Positions 10,051 to 22,190 of a stretch of 64,000 nt of DNA are shown here, piece after piece. The stretch comes from Miscanthus floridulus (lineage: Eukaryota; Streptophyta; Magnoliopsida; Poales; Poaceae). The stretch covers positions 99,869,792 to 99,933,791 of the forward strand of contig NC_089584.1 in NCBI RefSeq assembly GCF_019320115.1, written 5' to 3'. The position numbers and the translations under genes were made by a program. Under the pieces are notes generated by a model. That model had not been told where the DNA came from and made no database searches. It saw only the letters and a program-made list of their open reading frames with translations. How positions within the stretch are numbered: the stretch's first letter is position 1; every line of letters begins with the position of its first letter.

Positions 10051-11139
10051 ATGGCCACAAGAGGAGGAAGAGGCAGAGGCCATGGTCATGGTCATGGTGC
10101 TCCCATGAATCCACCACTACCGCCACCAGTGACTATGGAGCAATTGATGGGAATGCAAGCGCAGTTGATGCAAGCCATGATGCAACGCTTGGATAACGAA
10201 CCTGCAAGAGGACCACCGCCTGTTCAGGTCAGAGACAAGCATGGAGAATTCATGAAGGGTCGCCCTCCGGTGTTCACCCATGCCTCAGACCCCTTGGAGG
10301 TAGACGATTGGTTGCGTGCTATGGAAAATAACTTAACATAGCACAATGCAATGATCTTGAGAAGGTGTTGTATGCTTCTGGTCAACTCCAGGGAGCAGCT
10401 CAGGATTGGTGGGATTCTTTCCAGTATGGACGCCCCAACAATGCTCCTGTTATCACCAGGCGGGAATTCAAGGACTATTTCCGGTCATATCATATCCCCA
10501 ATGGACTAGTGGAGTTGAAGCAGGAGGAATTCAGGTCCCTTAAGCAAGGATCCATGACTGTGGCGGAGTATCGTGACAAGTTCGCTCAACTATCATGCTA
10601 TGCTCCAAATGATGTAGCTGAGGATAGGGAGAAGCAATGCTGCTTCCTCAAGGGACTTTATGATGGCCTATAGCTCTAGCTAATGTCCAACACCTACCCT
10701 AACTTTTAGTCATTGGTGAACTGCGCTATTGTGATTGACTATAAGCGCAAAGAGATGGAAGCCAAGAAGAGGAGGCTTCAAGGGCAAGCTTCTGGAAGCA
10801 ACACCCGCCCGCGTGCCTATCCCCAGCAGGATTTTTAGCAGAGGAATCAAGGACCATCTAACTAGGGAAACCATGGTCAGTATCCTCAGCATAACCAGTT
10901 CCAGCAACGCCCTCAGTACCAGCAATAGTTTGGTAATCAACGTCCCCCGCAACAGACCGGCAATCCAGCATCACGCCAGGGAATGCCCAACAATGCTCCT
11001 ATGAAGACTGGTGCACCTAATAACCCCAACGCATGCTACCGCTGTGGAGAAGTAGGTCACTATGCTCATCAGTGTCCAAAGAAGCAGAACCAGCAAACTC
11101 CACAGAGCCAGAATGGCAATCCAAAGTTCAACGCCTGAC
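10051..11139 (+). pseudogene. gag: Element B gag (capsid and nucleocapsid), broken
   Basis: Gag packages the element RNA in cytoplasmic particles. ATG at 10051 is the first methionine, after a TTG-led extension. The N-terminus is RG/GH-rich (MATRGGRGRGHGHGHG) and is followed by the retrotransposon-gag domain: KGRPPVFTHASDPLEVDDWL, AAQDWWDSF, REFKDYFRSYHIP and GSMTVAEYRDKFAQLS. A frameshift lies near 10335-10341 (after ENNLT), and stops follow near 10671, 10710 and 10840. A CCHC zinc knuckle of pattern CX2CX4HX4C (CYRCGEVGHYAHQC) is encoded at 11034-11075. The frame ends at a TGA near 11137. Confidence 0.88.
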
Positions 11140-11149
11140 CACCTCACAC

Positions 11150-14100
11150 TACTAAAGTGAACTATGTGTCATCTGATGCAGCTTAGGAGACGCCTGAGGT
11201 CATGTTGGGTACGTTCAGTGTCAACTCTATCTCTGCTACAATACTTTTTGATTCAGGTGCTTCACATTCATTTATTTCCCAAGCTTTTGTTAGAATGCAT
11301 AGCATACCTTTATGTGCCATGAAAAACCCCATATTAGTAAATTCACCGGGAGGTAGCATGCCAACTTCTTATTGGAGTCCCTTAGCTAGCATTTCCTTAA
11401 GGGGGTAGACTTCAAAGTAAGACCTATTGTGTTGAGAACAACGGGAATTGATCTTATTCTGGGTATGGATTGGATGAAACAACACCAGGCAGTGATTTAG
11501 TGCCAAGAGAGGTCTGTTGTTGTGACAGCACCTAATGGAGATAGAATCTATGTAGAAGTGATAGTGCAAGCTCAGCCAACAGCCACTGTGAACCAGCTAG
11601 ATGGTGATGCCAATAAACAAGATCATATTGTGGCAGAGTTCCCGAATGTTTTCCCCAATGACTAGCCAGGTATGCCACCTGACCGTGACATTGAATTCAT
11701 TATTGAATTATTACCTAGAACTGCACCAATAGCTAAACGTCCATATAGAATGGGGGTTAATGAATTAGAAGAACTTAAGAAACAACTAAAAGAGTTGCAA
11801 GAAAAAGGTTTCATACGCCCAGTTCTTCCCCATGGGGGGCACCTATGATCTTTGTGGATAAGAAGGATGGTAGCCAACGGATATGTGTGGATTACCATTC
11901 ACTTAATGAGGTTACTATCAAAAATAAATACCCTTTGTCAAGGATTGATGATTTGTTTGATTAGTTGAGAGAAGCCTATGTGTTCTCTAAGATTGATCTC
12001 TGCTCAGGTTATCATCAGCTAAAGATTTGAAACTCGGACATACCCAAGACAACATTCACTACATGATATGGTTTGTATGAGTATACCGTTATGTCTTTTG
12101 GATTGACCAATGCACCAGCATACTTTATGTATCTGATGAATAAGGTGTTCATGGAGTTTCTTGATAAATTTGTGGTGGTATTCATTGATGACATACTAAT
12201 ATTCTCCAAGACTGAAGAAGAACATGCTGAACATATAAGGTCGGTCTTGCAAAAGCTTAGAGAACATAAGTTGTATGCTAAGCAGAGCAAGTGTGAGTTT
12301 TGGTTGAAGGAGGTCTCTTTTCTGGGTCATGTTGTCTCCAATGGTGGAATAGTAGTGGATCCAGGCAAGGTGCAAGATGTATTGAATTGGAAACCACCAA
12401 CCAATGTAAGTGAGATTCGTAGCTTTTTGGGATTGGTTGGATACTACAGGAGGTTCATAGAAGGTTTTTCTAAGCTTGCTAAGCCTATGACGGCTCTATT
12501 GGAAAAGAATGGTAAATTTGTATGGTCTGATAAATGCTAGGTAAACTTTGATGAGCTAAAGAAGAGATTGACTATAACTCCAGTGTTGATTTTGCCCGAT
12601 TTAAGCAAGAACTTCTCTATATATTGTGATGCATCTCGTTTGGGCCTTGGATGTGTTCTTATGCAAGAAGGAAGAGTGGTGGCATATGCATCTAGACAAT
12701 TGAGGAAGCATGAGTTGAACTACCCTACTCATGACTTGGAATTGGCAGCTGTGGTTCATGCTTTGAAAATCTAGAGACATTACCTAATTGGGCATAAGAG
12801 TGATATCTATACAGATCACAAGAGTTTGAAGTATATCTTTACCCAGTTAGATCTAAATCTGAGATAACGTCGTTGGTTAGAATTGATCAAAGACTATGAT
12901 TTGGAAGTGCATTATCATCCGGGAAAAGCAAATGTCGTAGCTGACGCACTTAGCAGGAAGAGTTATACTAATGGACTTCGGATGACATTTATGCCAGCAG
13001 AGTTGTGTGCTGAAATGGAGTATCTCAACTTGAGCTTTGTCACTAATGCGATGGAATTGGTGATAGAGCCTACCTTGGAGCAAGAGATACGCAAAGGACA
13101 ATTGGAGGATGAAAAACTTAAGGAGATAGCGAAGAACATAGTGCTTGGAAAGGCACCAGGATTCAGGATGGATAAGAATGGTACTCTTTGGTTCAGGAAA
13201 AGGATATGTGTACCTGAAGTGAAGGCTATCCGTGATGCAGTTCTACAAGAGGCACATGAGTCTGCTTATTCTATACATCCTGGAAGTACCAAGATGTATT
13301 TGGATCTCAAAGAGAAGTATTGGTGGTATGGTTTAAAGAGAGATGTGGCAGATTATGTGGCTTTGTGTGACACCAGTCAAAGGGTAAAAGCTAAGCATCA
13401 AAGACCTGCAGGGTTGCTACAACCAATGAAGATTCCTAAATGGAAATGGGAAGAAGTTGGGATGGATTTTATTGTAGGTTTGCCCCACACTCAAAGAGGT
13501 TATGATTCCATATGGGTAATAGTGGATCGACTCACCAAGGTTGCTCACTTTCTACCAGTCAAGACTACCTATATAGGTGCAAGGCTAGTAGAGTTGTACA
13601 TGGAAAGGATAGTGTGCTTACATGGTGTTCCCAAGAAAATTGTGTCTGATAGAGGCACTCAGTTTACGTCGCAATTCTAGCAGAAAGTACATAGATCTTT
13701 GGGGACAGTTGAATTTCAGTTCTGCTTACCACCCACAAACTGATGGACAGACTAAAAGGATCAACCAGATTTTGGAAGATATGTTGAGAGCTTGTGCACT
13801 GCAATATGGTACAAGCTAGGATAAGAGTTTACCATATGTTGAGTTCTCGTACAACAACAGTTACCAAAAGAGTCTCAAGATGGCACCTTTTGAGGCGCTG
13901 TATGGGCGTAAATGTAGAACGCCTTTGTTCTGGAATCAAACTGGTGAAACTCAAGTGTTTGGACCCGATGTCCTTAGAGACGCAGAAGAACAAGTGAGAA
14001 TGATTAGGGGCAACTTGAGAGTGGCTCAGTCCTGACAGAAGAGTTACGCTAATACTTGCAGAAGAGAGCTGACTTTCGAAGTTGGAGATTATGTGTACTT

Positions 14101-14500
14101 GAAGGTGTCACCAGTGAGAAGTGTGAAAAGATTCAATATGAAGGGAAAGTTGGCACCGAGGTATATTGGACCTTTCAAGATTCTAGAGAGACGTGGAGAA
14201 GTAGCCTATCAATTGGAACTGCCTGAGAGTTTGTCAGGTGTGCACGATGTGTTTCATGTTTCTTAATTAAAGAAGTGTTTGCGAGTACCAGAAGAGCAGA
14301 TTCCTTTAGAAGAACTTGTTGTTAAGGAAGATCTTACATATAAAGAGTATCCGATAAAGATCTTATAGACGACAGAAAGAGTTACAAGGAGTTGAGTTAT
14401 AAAAATGTGCAAGGTACAGTGAAATCGGTATACAGAGGATGAGGCTACTTGGGAAAGAGAAGAGGATTTGTGAAAGACTTATCCACAACTGTTTGAGTAA
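11150..14500 (+). pseudogene. pol: Element B pol: protease, reverse transcriptase, RNase H, integrase, chromodomain-like tail
   Basis: Pol copies the RNA to DNA and inserts it. Domains in order are: protease with [11 protein letters not shown] near 11238; RT from about 11675 with SKIDLCSGYHQ and the catalytic FIDDIL at 12181-12198; RNase H with YCDAS near 12619-12636 and TDHKSL near 12815; the integrase zinc region from about 13250; DDE core with MDFIVGLP and SDRGTQF near 13645; and a tail including VQWNRYTEDEATWERE, typical of the chromodomain-like end. Stops at 11962, 12028, 12064, 12538, 12772, 12865 and 13678 are each one C-to-T or G-to-A change from Gln, Arg or Trp. Frameshifts lie near 11410, 11680 and 13710. 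The second zinc-finger cysteine is replaced by Ser (AGT at 13375-13377). The frame ends at TAA 14498-14500. Confidence 0.92.
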
Positions 14501-14532
14501 GCAATCATCCGAATCTCGAGGATGAGATTCAT

Positions 14533-14549
14533 CTTAAGGGGGGTAGAAT
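14533..14549 (+). other. Polypurine tract of element B
   Basis: A purine-rich run (TTAAGGGGGGTAGAAT) directly precedes the 3' LTR, after the conserved chromoviral words CTCGAGGATGAGATTC. Confidence 0.85.
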
Positions 14550-17465
14550 TGTAACACCCTAAGATTTGCATTTTTTTAAATAGCTAAATTTGATTTATTT
14601 ATGCAATTATTTTGCATTCAAATATAGGAAAATAATAAATATTGTGAAGTTAAAATCAAATATAAGGTTAGTAACCTCTTGATGCATACATGCTGCTGCA
14701 CCTTTATTTTTTTTGTAATGATTGGTTTTGATCAAATTTGAATTGGATACAAAATCAAATTGAAAATGGTTTGCTAAAACTCTAGAAAATAAAAAGAAAA
14801 AGGCTTCCTTCTTTTCTTCCCCTCCCTTCCTCATTCTGGCCTGCTGGCCCAACTCCCTCCCGCCAGCCCGCTCACCCTTTTCCCCTCCTCCCATTTCCTT
14901 CCTGGGCCGGCCCAACCGGGCAAGCTAGCAACCATTGCCACGCCCCCTCCCTCCTTCTCTATCGCTGATGGCCTAGGCCCGCATGTCGGCGCCGTCGCCC
15001 ACCTCCCACGTCCCACGCCAGTCAAGGCCGCAACCGCCGCCGCGCCCACCTCGTGTCGTGGGAGCATCCTCCCCGCACCCTGGCCTCTACTAAAGGAGGT
15101 CCAGACCCCGTCGTCGCCCCCCGCTGCCTCGACCGCTACACTCTGGCATTCGCCCATGCACACGGAAGCCGCAACCGCCGCACAGGAGCGCCGAGGTCCA
15201 CCGTCTGTCCCTCCGTGCGGTCCGCCGTCCCCGAGCCATTTCTGTCTTCGTTTTCCTCTGCGGTGAGACCCCCTTGCTCCCCTCCTTCTCCGCGTGCCTT
15301 TACTTTCGTAAATCATGGCCTCTAGGGCCCTAGCCACGAGCACTAGGGACCTCCACGCCGCCGGCCATGGCGACCACCTCGTCGGCCGTGTCCTCCAGCC
15401 GCGTTCTCGGCCTAGGCGAGGTCGCCTTCATCTCCTCTCTCTCCTAGTGCTTTTGGCTCATCGAACCAGGGTCCATAGGCCTCGTTTCCCGTGCATCGGC
15501 GAGCTTCTCACCGCCATTCATGGCCGTCGCTGCGCCGGCCTTTATTCCGGCGACAGCACCCCTTTCTCTCTCCCTCCCATCTTTTCTCTGCCATCCATCG
15601 CTTGATCAATGGCCCAGGGTGGCCGATACCCCTTCGCGGGTCATTTTGCTAAAGAGACCCCCAGGTTTCGCCAAATTGAACCCGCAGTCCTCGGTCGATT
15701 TAAAAATCCAAGATTTGATTATATTTAAATCTGAGAATAGTTCATTCTAATTACAGAAATGCCACTAGATTTGTTTTGCTCATAAAAACTTCGTTTGAAC
15801 TCCGATTTTGACCCATTCCACTTGCGTTAGTTTCGTAATTGCATAATCTACGTGTTAATGCCACTATTAACCATGTTTGTAACTTTTTAAATTTCATAGT
15901 TAGGTTTACTTAATTAATTTGCTATAGGAAATTTTGTTTAAATCATAACTTTCGCGTTTTAGCTCTGATTTTCATGAACTTCGCGTTGACGTGATCGTAG
16001 CGAGATATAGAATCTTTTCATAAACATTTTATCTTGTTTTCTATACTGCTGGTGTACTGTTCTAACTATAGGTTTGTTTGCTTTGCATGAATGTTCCTGA
16101 AATGTTGTATGTTGCCGTGTTGGTCGTGTTCAGACGGTGAGGAGAACGTTGGAGACCAAGTGTTCTTTGATGACCAGCAGGACCAGTAGGAGTTTGTTAA
16201 CCAAGGCAAGTATAGCATGGGATCTACCTTGATGTCCTATTCACCATTTATTAATTATGCATTTGCATGTGTCTAATTTTGATACCCATAAGGACATCCT
16301 AGTGGTTAAATATCATGTTTTCCTTGACTCCTAAGGGTTATATGCACATGGGTAGTTGCTAGCGCTCAATGTAACTGTACATGATCCAAATATGAATAAT
16401 GGTTCTATGGAAGGAAAAGGTAAAAGTTGCTTTTAAGCAACTGAATTATAGGGCGAAGGAGCAAATGACTTTTGATCATGATGCTCTCGGCCCTCCATAA
16501 GGACTTATCTGTCGGCAAAAGTTGGGACTGACAGTGCAACCGTGAGGGTCATATGGCTCTGACTCTATCTTAGTAATATGATCTTTTCTAGCTTGTTAGA
16601 GGTTACCTTTATGGCGCAAAAGGGGCTTGCCACGTTGGGTATAGGGATGCCTCTGTTCCTATGTGTATAGCCACGAAGAATTTGTGCCATAGGAAAGGGG
16701 GGTTCCTACATCTGGCTACCGAGGAAACCTAGCGGCCCTAACTTGTTAGAGAAACCTATGAAATGGCTTCATAGTGTACCCCGCCCGCTCACCTTGGCAG
16801 TGTTATGGGAGTAATTAATCCAGGCACGTGGGAAACATGACTCACGGTGAATGTGCACAACCTCTGCAGAGTGTTACAAACTGTTATAACAGCCATGCTC
16901 ACGGTCACGAGCGGCCTAGAAAACTCACAGAATAACTAGTTATTTGTTGTTGTTTATTTTTGATGTTCTACGATGATACTATGATACAATTGATTCTGAT
17001 ATCTGATCATGTGGGTTTAATTGGGGCTTAAGCATAACTTGATAATAGTTGATTATAAAATCTTGACTTACTAAAAGTGCTAACCGCAGTAAACCAGAGT
17101 CATCCTTTTTGAGCTTTCATAACCCCATGTTATCTTGTTAAGTACGGGAAGTACTTACGCTTGTTTACTTTCAACATTTGGATAAAAATCTCGGATGGGT
17201 AACAGATGTCAACGAGTATGAGGAGTTTCCAGAGGACTTTTAGGCTTGTGGTCAACCAGTTGACCGTCCCTGTGTTGGAGCTACCACGAGAGAGCTACCT
17301 TTTTATTTTCCGCTGTGTTGTGTAAGACTATGTGGTGGTATTATTCGTGATGTAAGAAACACCATGATGATACTCTATGTAATTTGTCAACTTATGTGTG
17401 TGATTGATCCCTAGGCACACATGAGTTTTATGCATTCAATTTTATCCTTAAAATTGTGTGTGACA
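14550..17465 (+). repeat. 3' LTR of element B
   Basis: 2916 bp, TGTAACACCC to GTGACA, uninterrupted, and followed by the duplicated target ATTTG. It gives the reference order for the 5' copy and contains exon-like blocks (i) at 16134-16205 and (ii) at 17206-17243. The GC-rich part (14820-15610) shows open frames on both strands but nothing I recognise as a gene. Confidence 0.95.
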
Positions 17466-17801
17466 ATTTGTTAGAGAGTTGGCAAGCTAGCCTACAAGTT
17501 GGAACTTCCTGAGGAATTGCTCGAAGTGCACCTAGTGTTCCATGTATCTCAACTATGCAAGTGCTTGAAGCTACCAGATGAGCAAGTACCTATAGAGGCA
17601 CTCAATATACAAGACACTCTAGAGTATAGGGAGCACCCTATCTGGATACTTGACAGAGCCAGGAAGGAAACAAGAAGCACGATCATACCCTTGTGCAAGG
17701 TTTAGTGGAGCTACCACACTAAACGGGAAGCCACTTGGGAGAAAGAGTCAGAACTTCGGATGCTTTACCCCTACCTCTTTGAAAGGTACATCTCATCTTA
17801 A
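17466..17801 (+). pseudogene. pol: Element A: end of chromoviral pol (3' segment)
   Basis: After the duplicated ATTTG the frame of element A resumes with RVGKLAYKLELPEEL, then VFHVSQLCKCLKLPDE, HPIWILDRARKETR and, after a TAG at 17703-17705 (CAG or TGG origin), WSYHTKREATWEKESELR and YPYLFE, stopping at TAA 17799-17801. This is the C-terminal DNA-binding part and chromodomain-like tail of a chromoviral integrase. The words TGGGACGAGATTCCTATG follow at 17807-17824, then a short purine run to 17828. Confidence 0.85.
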
Positions 17802-17828
17802 ATCTTGGGACGAGATTCCTATGAGGGG

Positions 17829-19041
17829 TGTTGATGGTCACTAACATCAATTATTAACCATCAACATAACCTACATTTATACTTAATTCCATCATCAAAC
17901 ATAGGTATAGGGGTTTAAACTAATAAATTCCATGAGTTTTGGTGAATCTATGTTTTTAGCAGGGTTTATCTAGAAAACCATCAAGGGGGACCTATTCGTC
18001 AGAGGAAATTATGGAATTCCACCGCGTAAACAATGTTGGAAGATTCTAGAAGACTCTAGGAGGCTCTTCACCGAAGCAGACCCTGAGGGGCTGCCATGTG
18101 GGGCCGCCCGGCCCCTAGGCCTACCTATCAGCCTCTGCATCGCAATGTTGGTTCTCCACCACCTCCTAGGTTGCATCTATATCGTTCTTTAAGTCGGTTT
18201 AATCCAAGGGCTCACGTTGGATGCTCCGGGCTAAATATATCGGGCTAGATATACCAGCCCCTGCCACCCTCTCTGGAGCTATCCTAAAACCCTAATTCAT
18301 ATTCACCTCGTCAGGATCAGATCCTGCTATCAAGAGAAGATTAGTCCTCCGTAGGATCTAGTCTTATAAATAGAAATAGTGAGATGGAGAGTGAGGGAAG
18401 TGTATGGAGGAGGTGCCGGCCTGTCAGTGCTCTCTCTACGGCTTGTACCTTGGTGGATTCAAGTTTTATCTAAACTTGCCTCTGAGATTTCTCTAGTAAT
18501 CAACTTCTGATTCAAGTAAGCATTTTGTTTATATTGTTCATCAGGTTTGCGACTCTTTTGAGTGCTTTATTCTCTGCATAGGGGAGTAAAGTATTAATCA
18601 TAAGTGTAAGCATGGTGCTTAGACTTAGGTTAATCATGGATGCACCATGTATTTTGGAAGGTGGTAGATCACGTGAGTGACATAAGTTTTATATAGCCTG
18701 TACTATATAGCTTCGTTGATCCTTTGTAGTCCACCTCCTGTCTGTAGGCGCACATAGGACACAGTTGCAAAGCAAAGCATCCTCTACTGGTGTCTTTCCC
18801 TAGTAATGTCCCTAGTTGAATAGTAGAAAACCTAAGCTTATCCAAGTCAGAACTAAAGAACCTTAGTTATCCTCTCCATGCTCCTATTTATCCTAACCTT
18901 ATTGCTACCCCTAGTTAAGTTAGATCATAGTTAGACTCACACATTTTCCTGTGGATACAATGCTTGGAATACTTCTAGGTGAAAGCTACAGTGGTATCCA
19001 TGCACTTACGGATTTATCTGTGTGCGTTAAAATTACCAACA
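17829..19041 (+). repeat. LTR of element C (Athila-like, ends TGTTG...CAACA)
   Basis: The block begins TGTTGATGGTC directly after the purine run of element A and ends ACCAACA directly before a tRNA-Asp-type primer site, so it behaves as one complete LTR of 1213 bp. A TATAAATA box lies at 18365-18372. The sequence around 18940-19040 (CCTGTGGATACAATGCTTGG, then a step to ATTACCAACA) is of the kind seen in Athila-type grass LTRs, recalled from memory. Whether it served as A's 3' LTR, C's 5' LTR, or both is unresolved. Confidence 0.75.
18365..18372 (+). promoter_or_regulatory. TATA box of the element C LTR
   Basis: TATAAATA within CTTATAAATAGAAATAG, about two fifths into the LTR, followed by a purine-rich stretch. 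It fits the LTR promoter of a plus-strand element. Confidence 0.55.
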
Positions 19042-19048
19042 AGCTTTC

Positions 19049-19066
19049 TAGCGCCGTTGCTGGGGA
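19049..19066 (+). other. Primer binding site of element C (tRNA-Asp type)
   Basis: TAGCGCCGTTGCTGGGGA is close to TGGCGCCGTTGCCGGGGA, the plant primer site I associate with tRNA-Asp. It lies seven bases after the LTR end. Confidence 0.7.
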
Positions 19067-19145
19067 AACGGTTGCTGAATTAACTTCGAGCCTAGCTTAA
19101 TATTTTATCTTTTATTCTTTCTTTTATTTTACTTTTTATTTTAGC

Positions 19146-20756
19146 ATGGATTCTACTCCTATCTATCAATATGCTAAACCCACGAGTGCAAGTCTAGAGC
19201 CACCAAAATCTTCAGAGCCTATCCTAACACCTGGCTATGAGCTACACCCATGTTTTATAAAACTGATTCGGGATCAATCCTTCTCAGGAGAAGGTGATGA
19301 AAACCCATACTCACACCTACAAGAGTTTGAATAGACTTGTGCATGCTTGCGTATCGCTAGCATGTCTGATGAGACCTTAAGATATAAGTTATTTCTGTTC
19401 TCTTTGACGGGAAGAGCTAAACATTGGTATAGTTAAACCATAGGAAGTATGCAAGGAGATTGGCAAACACTATGCTCTAAATTTTGTTTACGTTTTTTCC
19501 CATCTCTAAAGTGGTTAGCTTTCGGAAAGAGGTTCTAAATTTTAGACAACTAGAAGAAGAATCTCTTGGTACATCGTGGGATCATTTTAACAAACTTATC
19601 ATCACTGGCCCAAACCTTGCCATTCAAGACCCTGTACTTCTTCAATATTTTACATGGGTCTTAGCAAGGACTCCATGGAATCCCTTGATGCAGCCTCTAG
19701 AGGAGCTTTCCTTCATCTGTCTGCTAGTGAAGCAAGGTCTATGCTTGATAGAATTAGTAGAAAGACTCCCTGCACTAGCATTTATAATAAACTCCCCAAG
19801 GAAGAGAAGAAATCATCTCCCAATCAAGTAGAGGAAGTTTTGATAGCCAAATCGCAACCACTCGAATTCCAAGATTTAGCTATCAATCCTAGACCACCAA
19901 TACCCCAAAATCCTCCCAGAGAAGAAGGAATTCTACCTTTGGAAATCCCTATTGAAATCCCTCTTTGGTGCTGATTTTGGGAGAACATTAAATTCTCATC
20001 TTTATAAGAGACCTTCGAGTGAATATAATTCAAATCCTCTCAAGAAGGGATCTCTTAGAAAGCGTCCTTATTCCCATGTAGGACATTGGGAAGAATTCAA
20101 GGATGGCATGACTAGTAATGCCATAGAAGGAGAGCCAAGCCATTTAGATGCCACTCCTATCCTCTCTCCTTCTATGCCCACATTAGATGTCTTATCTGAA
20201 CCCATCTCTCAACCCATCCTTGACCCCGATGATCCCTCTTACACTCTTTCTTCTAAGACTCATGATGATCCTAGAAATCCACTAAGACACCCAAAGCATA
20301 GGAGTCATGAAGGCCATAAGGAAGACCAAGAAGAGCAACAACAATGGCGGGAGGATATTAAGAACTTATGTGTCGTTGCTAATGAATGGATGGACCAGGC
20401 TTTAGATAAGATCAACCCAAGAGTCACCAATCTAAGGGAAATCTTGGACAACAAAAGGACCAATGAATGTCATAGGCATAGAATGATGGAGATAATGTTT
20501 TTGCCTATAGACATTTATGAAGAAACAACCTTGGAGTAGGAAGATGATGTCGATGAGCATGGAAGTTATTTCATGAGCACCTCATCAAATCCATACTCAC
20601 ATGAGAAATCTCCTGAATTAACTGGTCTCTCTAACATTGCCACACACAAGATCCTTAACCCCCTCATGCTTCCTATTCATAAAATTGTTGAAAGGGTGGT
20701 TGTAGATGCATATGTTTATCACAAATATTGCAAATCTCATTGGCATGAATCTTGAG
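19146..20756 (+). pseudogene. gag: Element C gag-like gene (Athila-like), several frames
   Basis: ATG at 19146 opens MDSTPIYQYAKP and leads into a retrotransposon-gag domain: FIKLIRDQSFSGEGDENPYSHLQEF, LFLFSLTGRAKHWY, GDWQTLCSKFCLRFFP, LNFRQLEEESLGTSWDHF and LDAASRGAFLHLSASEA. The arrangement matches Athila-lineage gag proteins. TAG at 19332 and TAA at 19434 are one transition from CAG and CAA. Frameshifts lie near 19500 and 19655. Later segments (19952-20539 and 20573-20756) are charged and contain no zinc knuckle, protease or RT I can recognise. C therefore looks non-autonomous as well as decayed. Confidence 0.75.
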
Positions 20757-21827
20757 ATAGGTACACAAAGGTTAATGTTATAGGGGAAACCACTTCGCCA
20801 ACTTGAGTGAAATTCAAAGGTTTCCCAAGGATGAGCTCTTGTCTTAAAACAAGCACTTTCGGGAGATAATATGAGTTTTCACCTTCTGCCGTGATACCCT
20901 TGTGAAATAAGCCAAGAAATATAATTGTGAAAATATTTCTTTGGGTATTTTTGTCACTAGCCTTTCCAGGTTTGAACCAAAAAGAATGAGGGATTACAAT
21001 GCTAGGTATGTCCAACCAACCATCATGCAACATTAAATCACATCCATCCAAAATTGACTTTACCTTGCAAAATTCAAGTCTAGGGGATGAACTAAAAATC
21101 TCTTGTCATGTTGCTAAATTATTTTGGTTGTCTCTACCTTTACGCCATACTCAATTTGCTAAATAAACAACCATGCTCTCTCATCTCCAATTGAATAAAT
21201 CTTTATAATGCTTTCATGCTACCTTTGGCTGCCATAGTAAGCTTTGGTTTGGAAGTACTACACATACTTCCATAGGCGTTTAAATTAAGCATGGTGCTTA
21301 GGTTAAATAGCGTCCCTTAGCCAAATTAGACATAGAGTCTAGTTTGGTTATTGAACTAAAAATTACTTGTGTAGACACTAGATATTTTGTTGGACTAACC
21401 CCTGCAGGAAATTCTCAATTCAATTTGGGTAAGTCATGAGATGAATTCAAATCAGAGATGAAGCAAGGCACAAGTCGAACTCCAATAACATGGCGCAAAG
21501 AAGACACAACTCATTCATTATGGATGAAAGAACTATAAGTATCAAAGATCATTCACTTTATCTTTAGCTGCAAGTTACCTTTGCTTTGAACCATGCTTGT
21601 ATAGAACATGATAAACAAAAACTATGCTAAAATAATTCCAAAACCATCTTTTCATTAGCATAGAGGGAAATTACAAAATTGTGGACAAACAACCCATGTT
21701 TCAAAATTGTATAGTCCTTCGGGTATGTGTTGTCCACTAATCCTTTGCAGGCATAAAACAATGAGTGAGACAAAAGGTCTAACAAGGTGTCGAAAGATCG
21801 AAGAGCAGAAAGATGGCATGACAAAAG
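20757..21827 (+). other. Non-coding interior of element C
   Basis: No domain is recognisable in any frame. It starts with GGGGAAACCACTTCGCCAAC-type words that I remember as common after gag in non-autonomous grass gypsy elements. There is no pol. The stretch ends at the target duplication AAAAG of element D (21823-21827) and continues for 51 bp at 36534. Confidence 0.55.
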
Positions 21828-22190
21828 TGTTGCAGAACCGACCAATTTATAAGAGTACAAGTACAATGGCAGCCCGCAAGTGGTCACACTATCATACTTG
21901 AACCCATATAAACCCGGTAGTCCGTCGAGTACCACGACGGGTCTCGATGAACGATTTACAACAACCAAGATCGTACATGATTCAACATACATGCCACATA
22001 TTACATAAAGTTCACAGATACATTTCATCATCAGAGTACGAATAAAAGTTATTACAAACCGAGTTTGATAGATAAAGCAGAAGCAATTAAGTTCGAAAAT
22101 AAAGTTTCCAACATAGTTTGATACAGTGGCAAGTAGGATTAGGGTCCATAAAAGCAAAGATAGGGATTAATAAAGAAGCCTGCCCAAGGC

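Larger units (their letters stand above)
811..17465 (+). mobile_element. Element B: complete but defective chromovirus LTR retrotransposon (Ty3/gypsy, Tekay-like)
   Basis: B has two LTRs (811-8312 including an insertion, and 14550-17465), both starting TGTAACACCC and ending GTGACA. A tRNA-iMet primer site follows the 5' LTR and a purine tract precedes the 3' LTR. The target duplication ATTTG is exact at 806-810 and 17466-17470, and the pol frame of element A resumes on the far side, so both ends are certain. Internal order is extra ORF, gag, protease, RT, RNase H, integrase and a chromodomain-like tail. Comparing 6541-6900 with 15691-16050 by eye I count 6 differences in 360 bp, so the insertion is fairly recent. 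The gag-pol nevertheless has several frameshifts and many stops. Removing insertion F2, the 5' LTR is about 2911 bp against 2916 bp for the 3' LTR. Confidence 0.95.
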
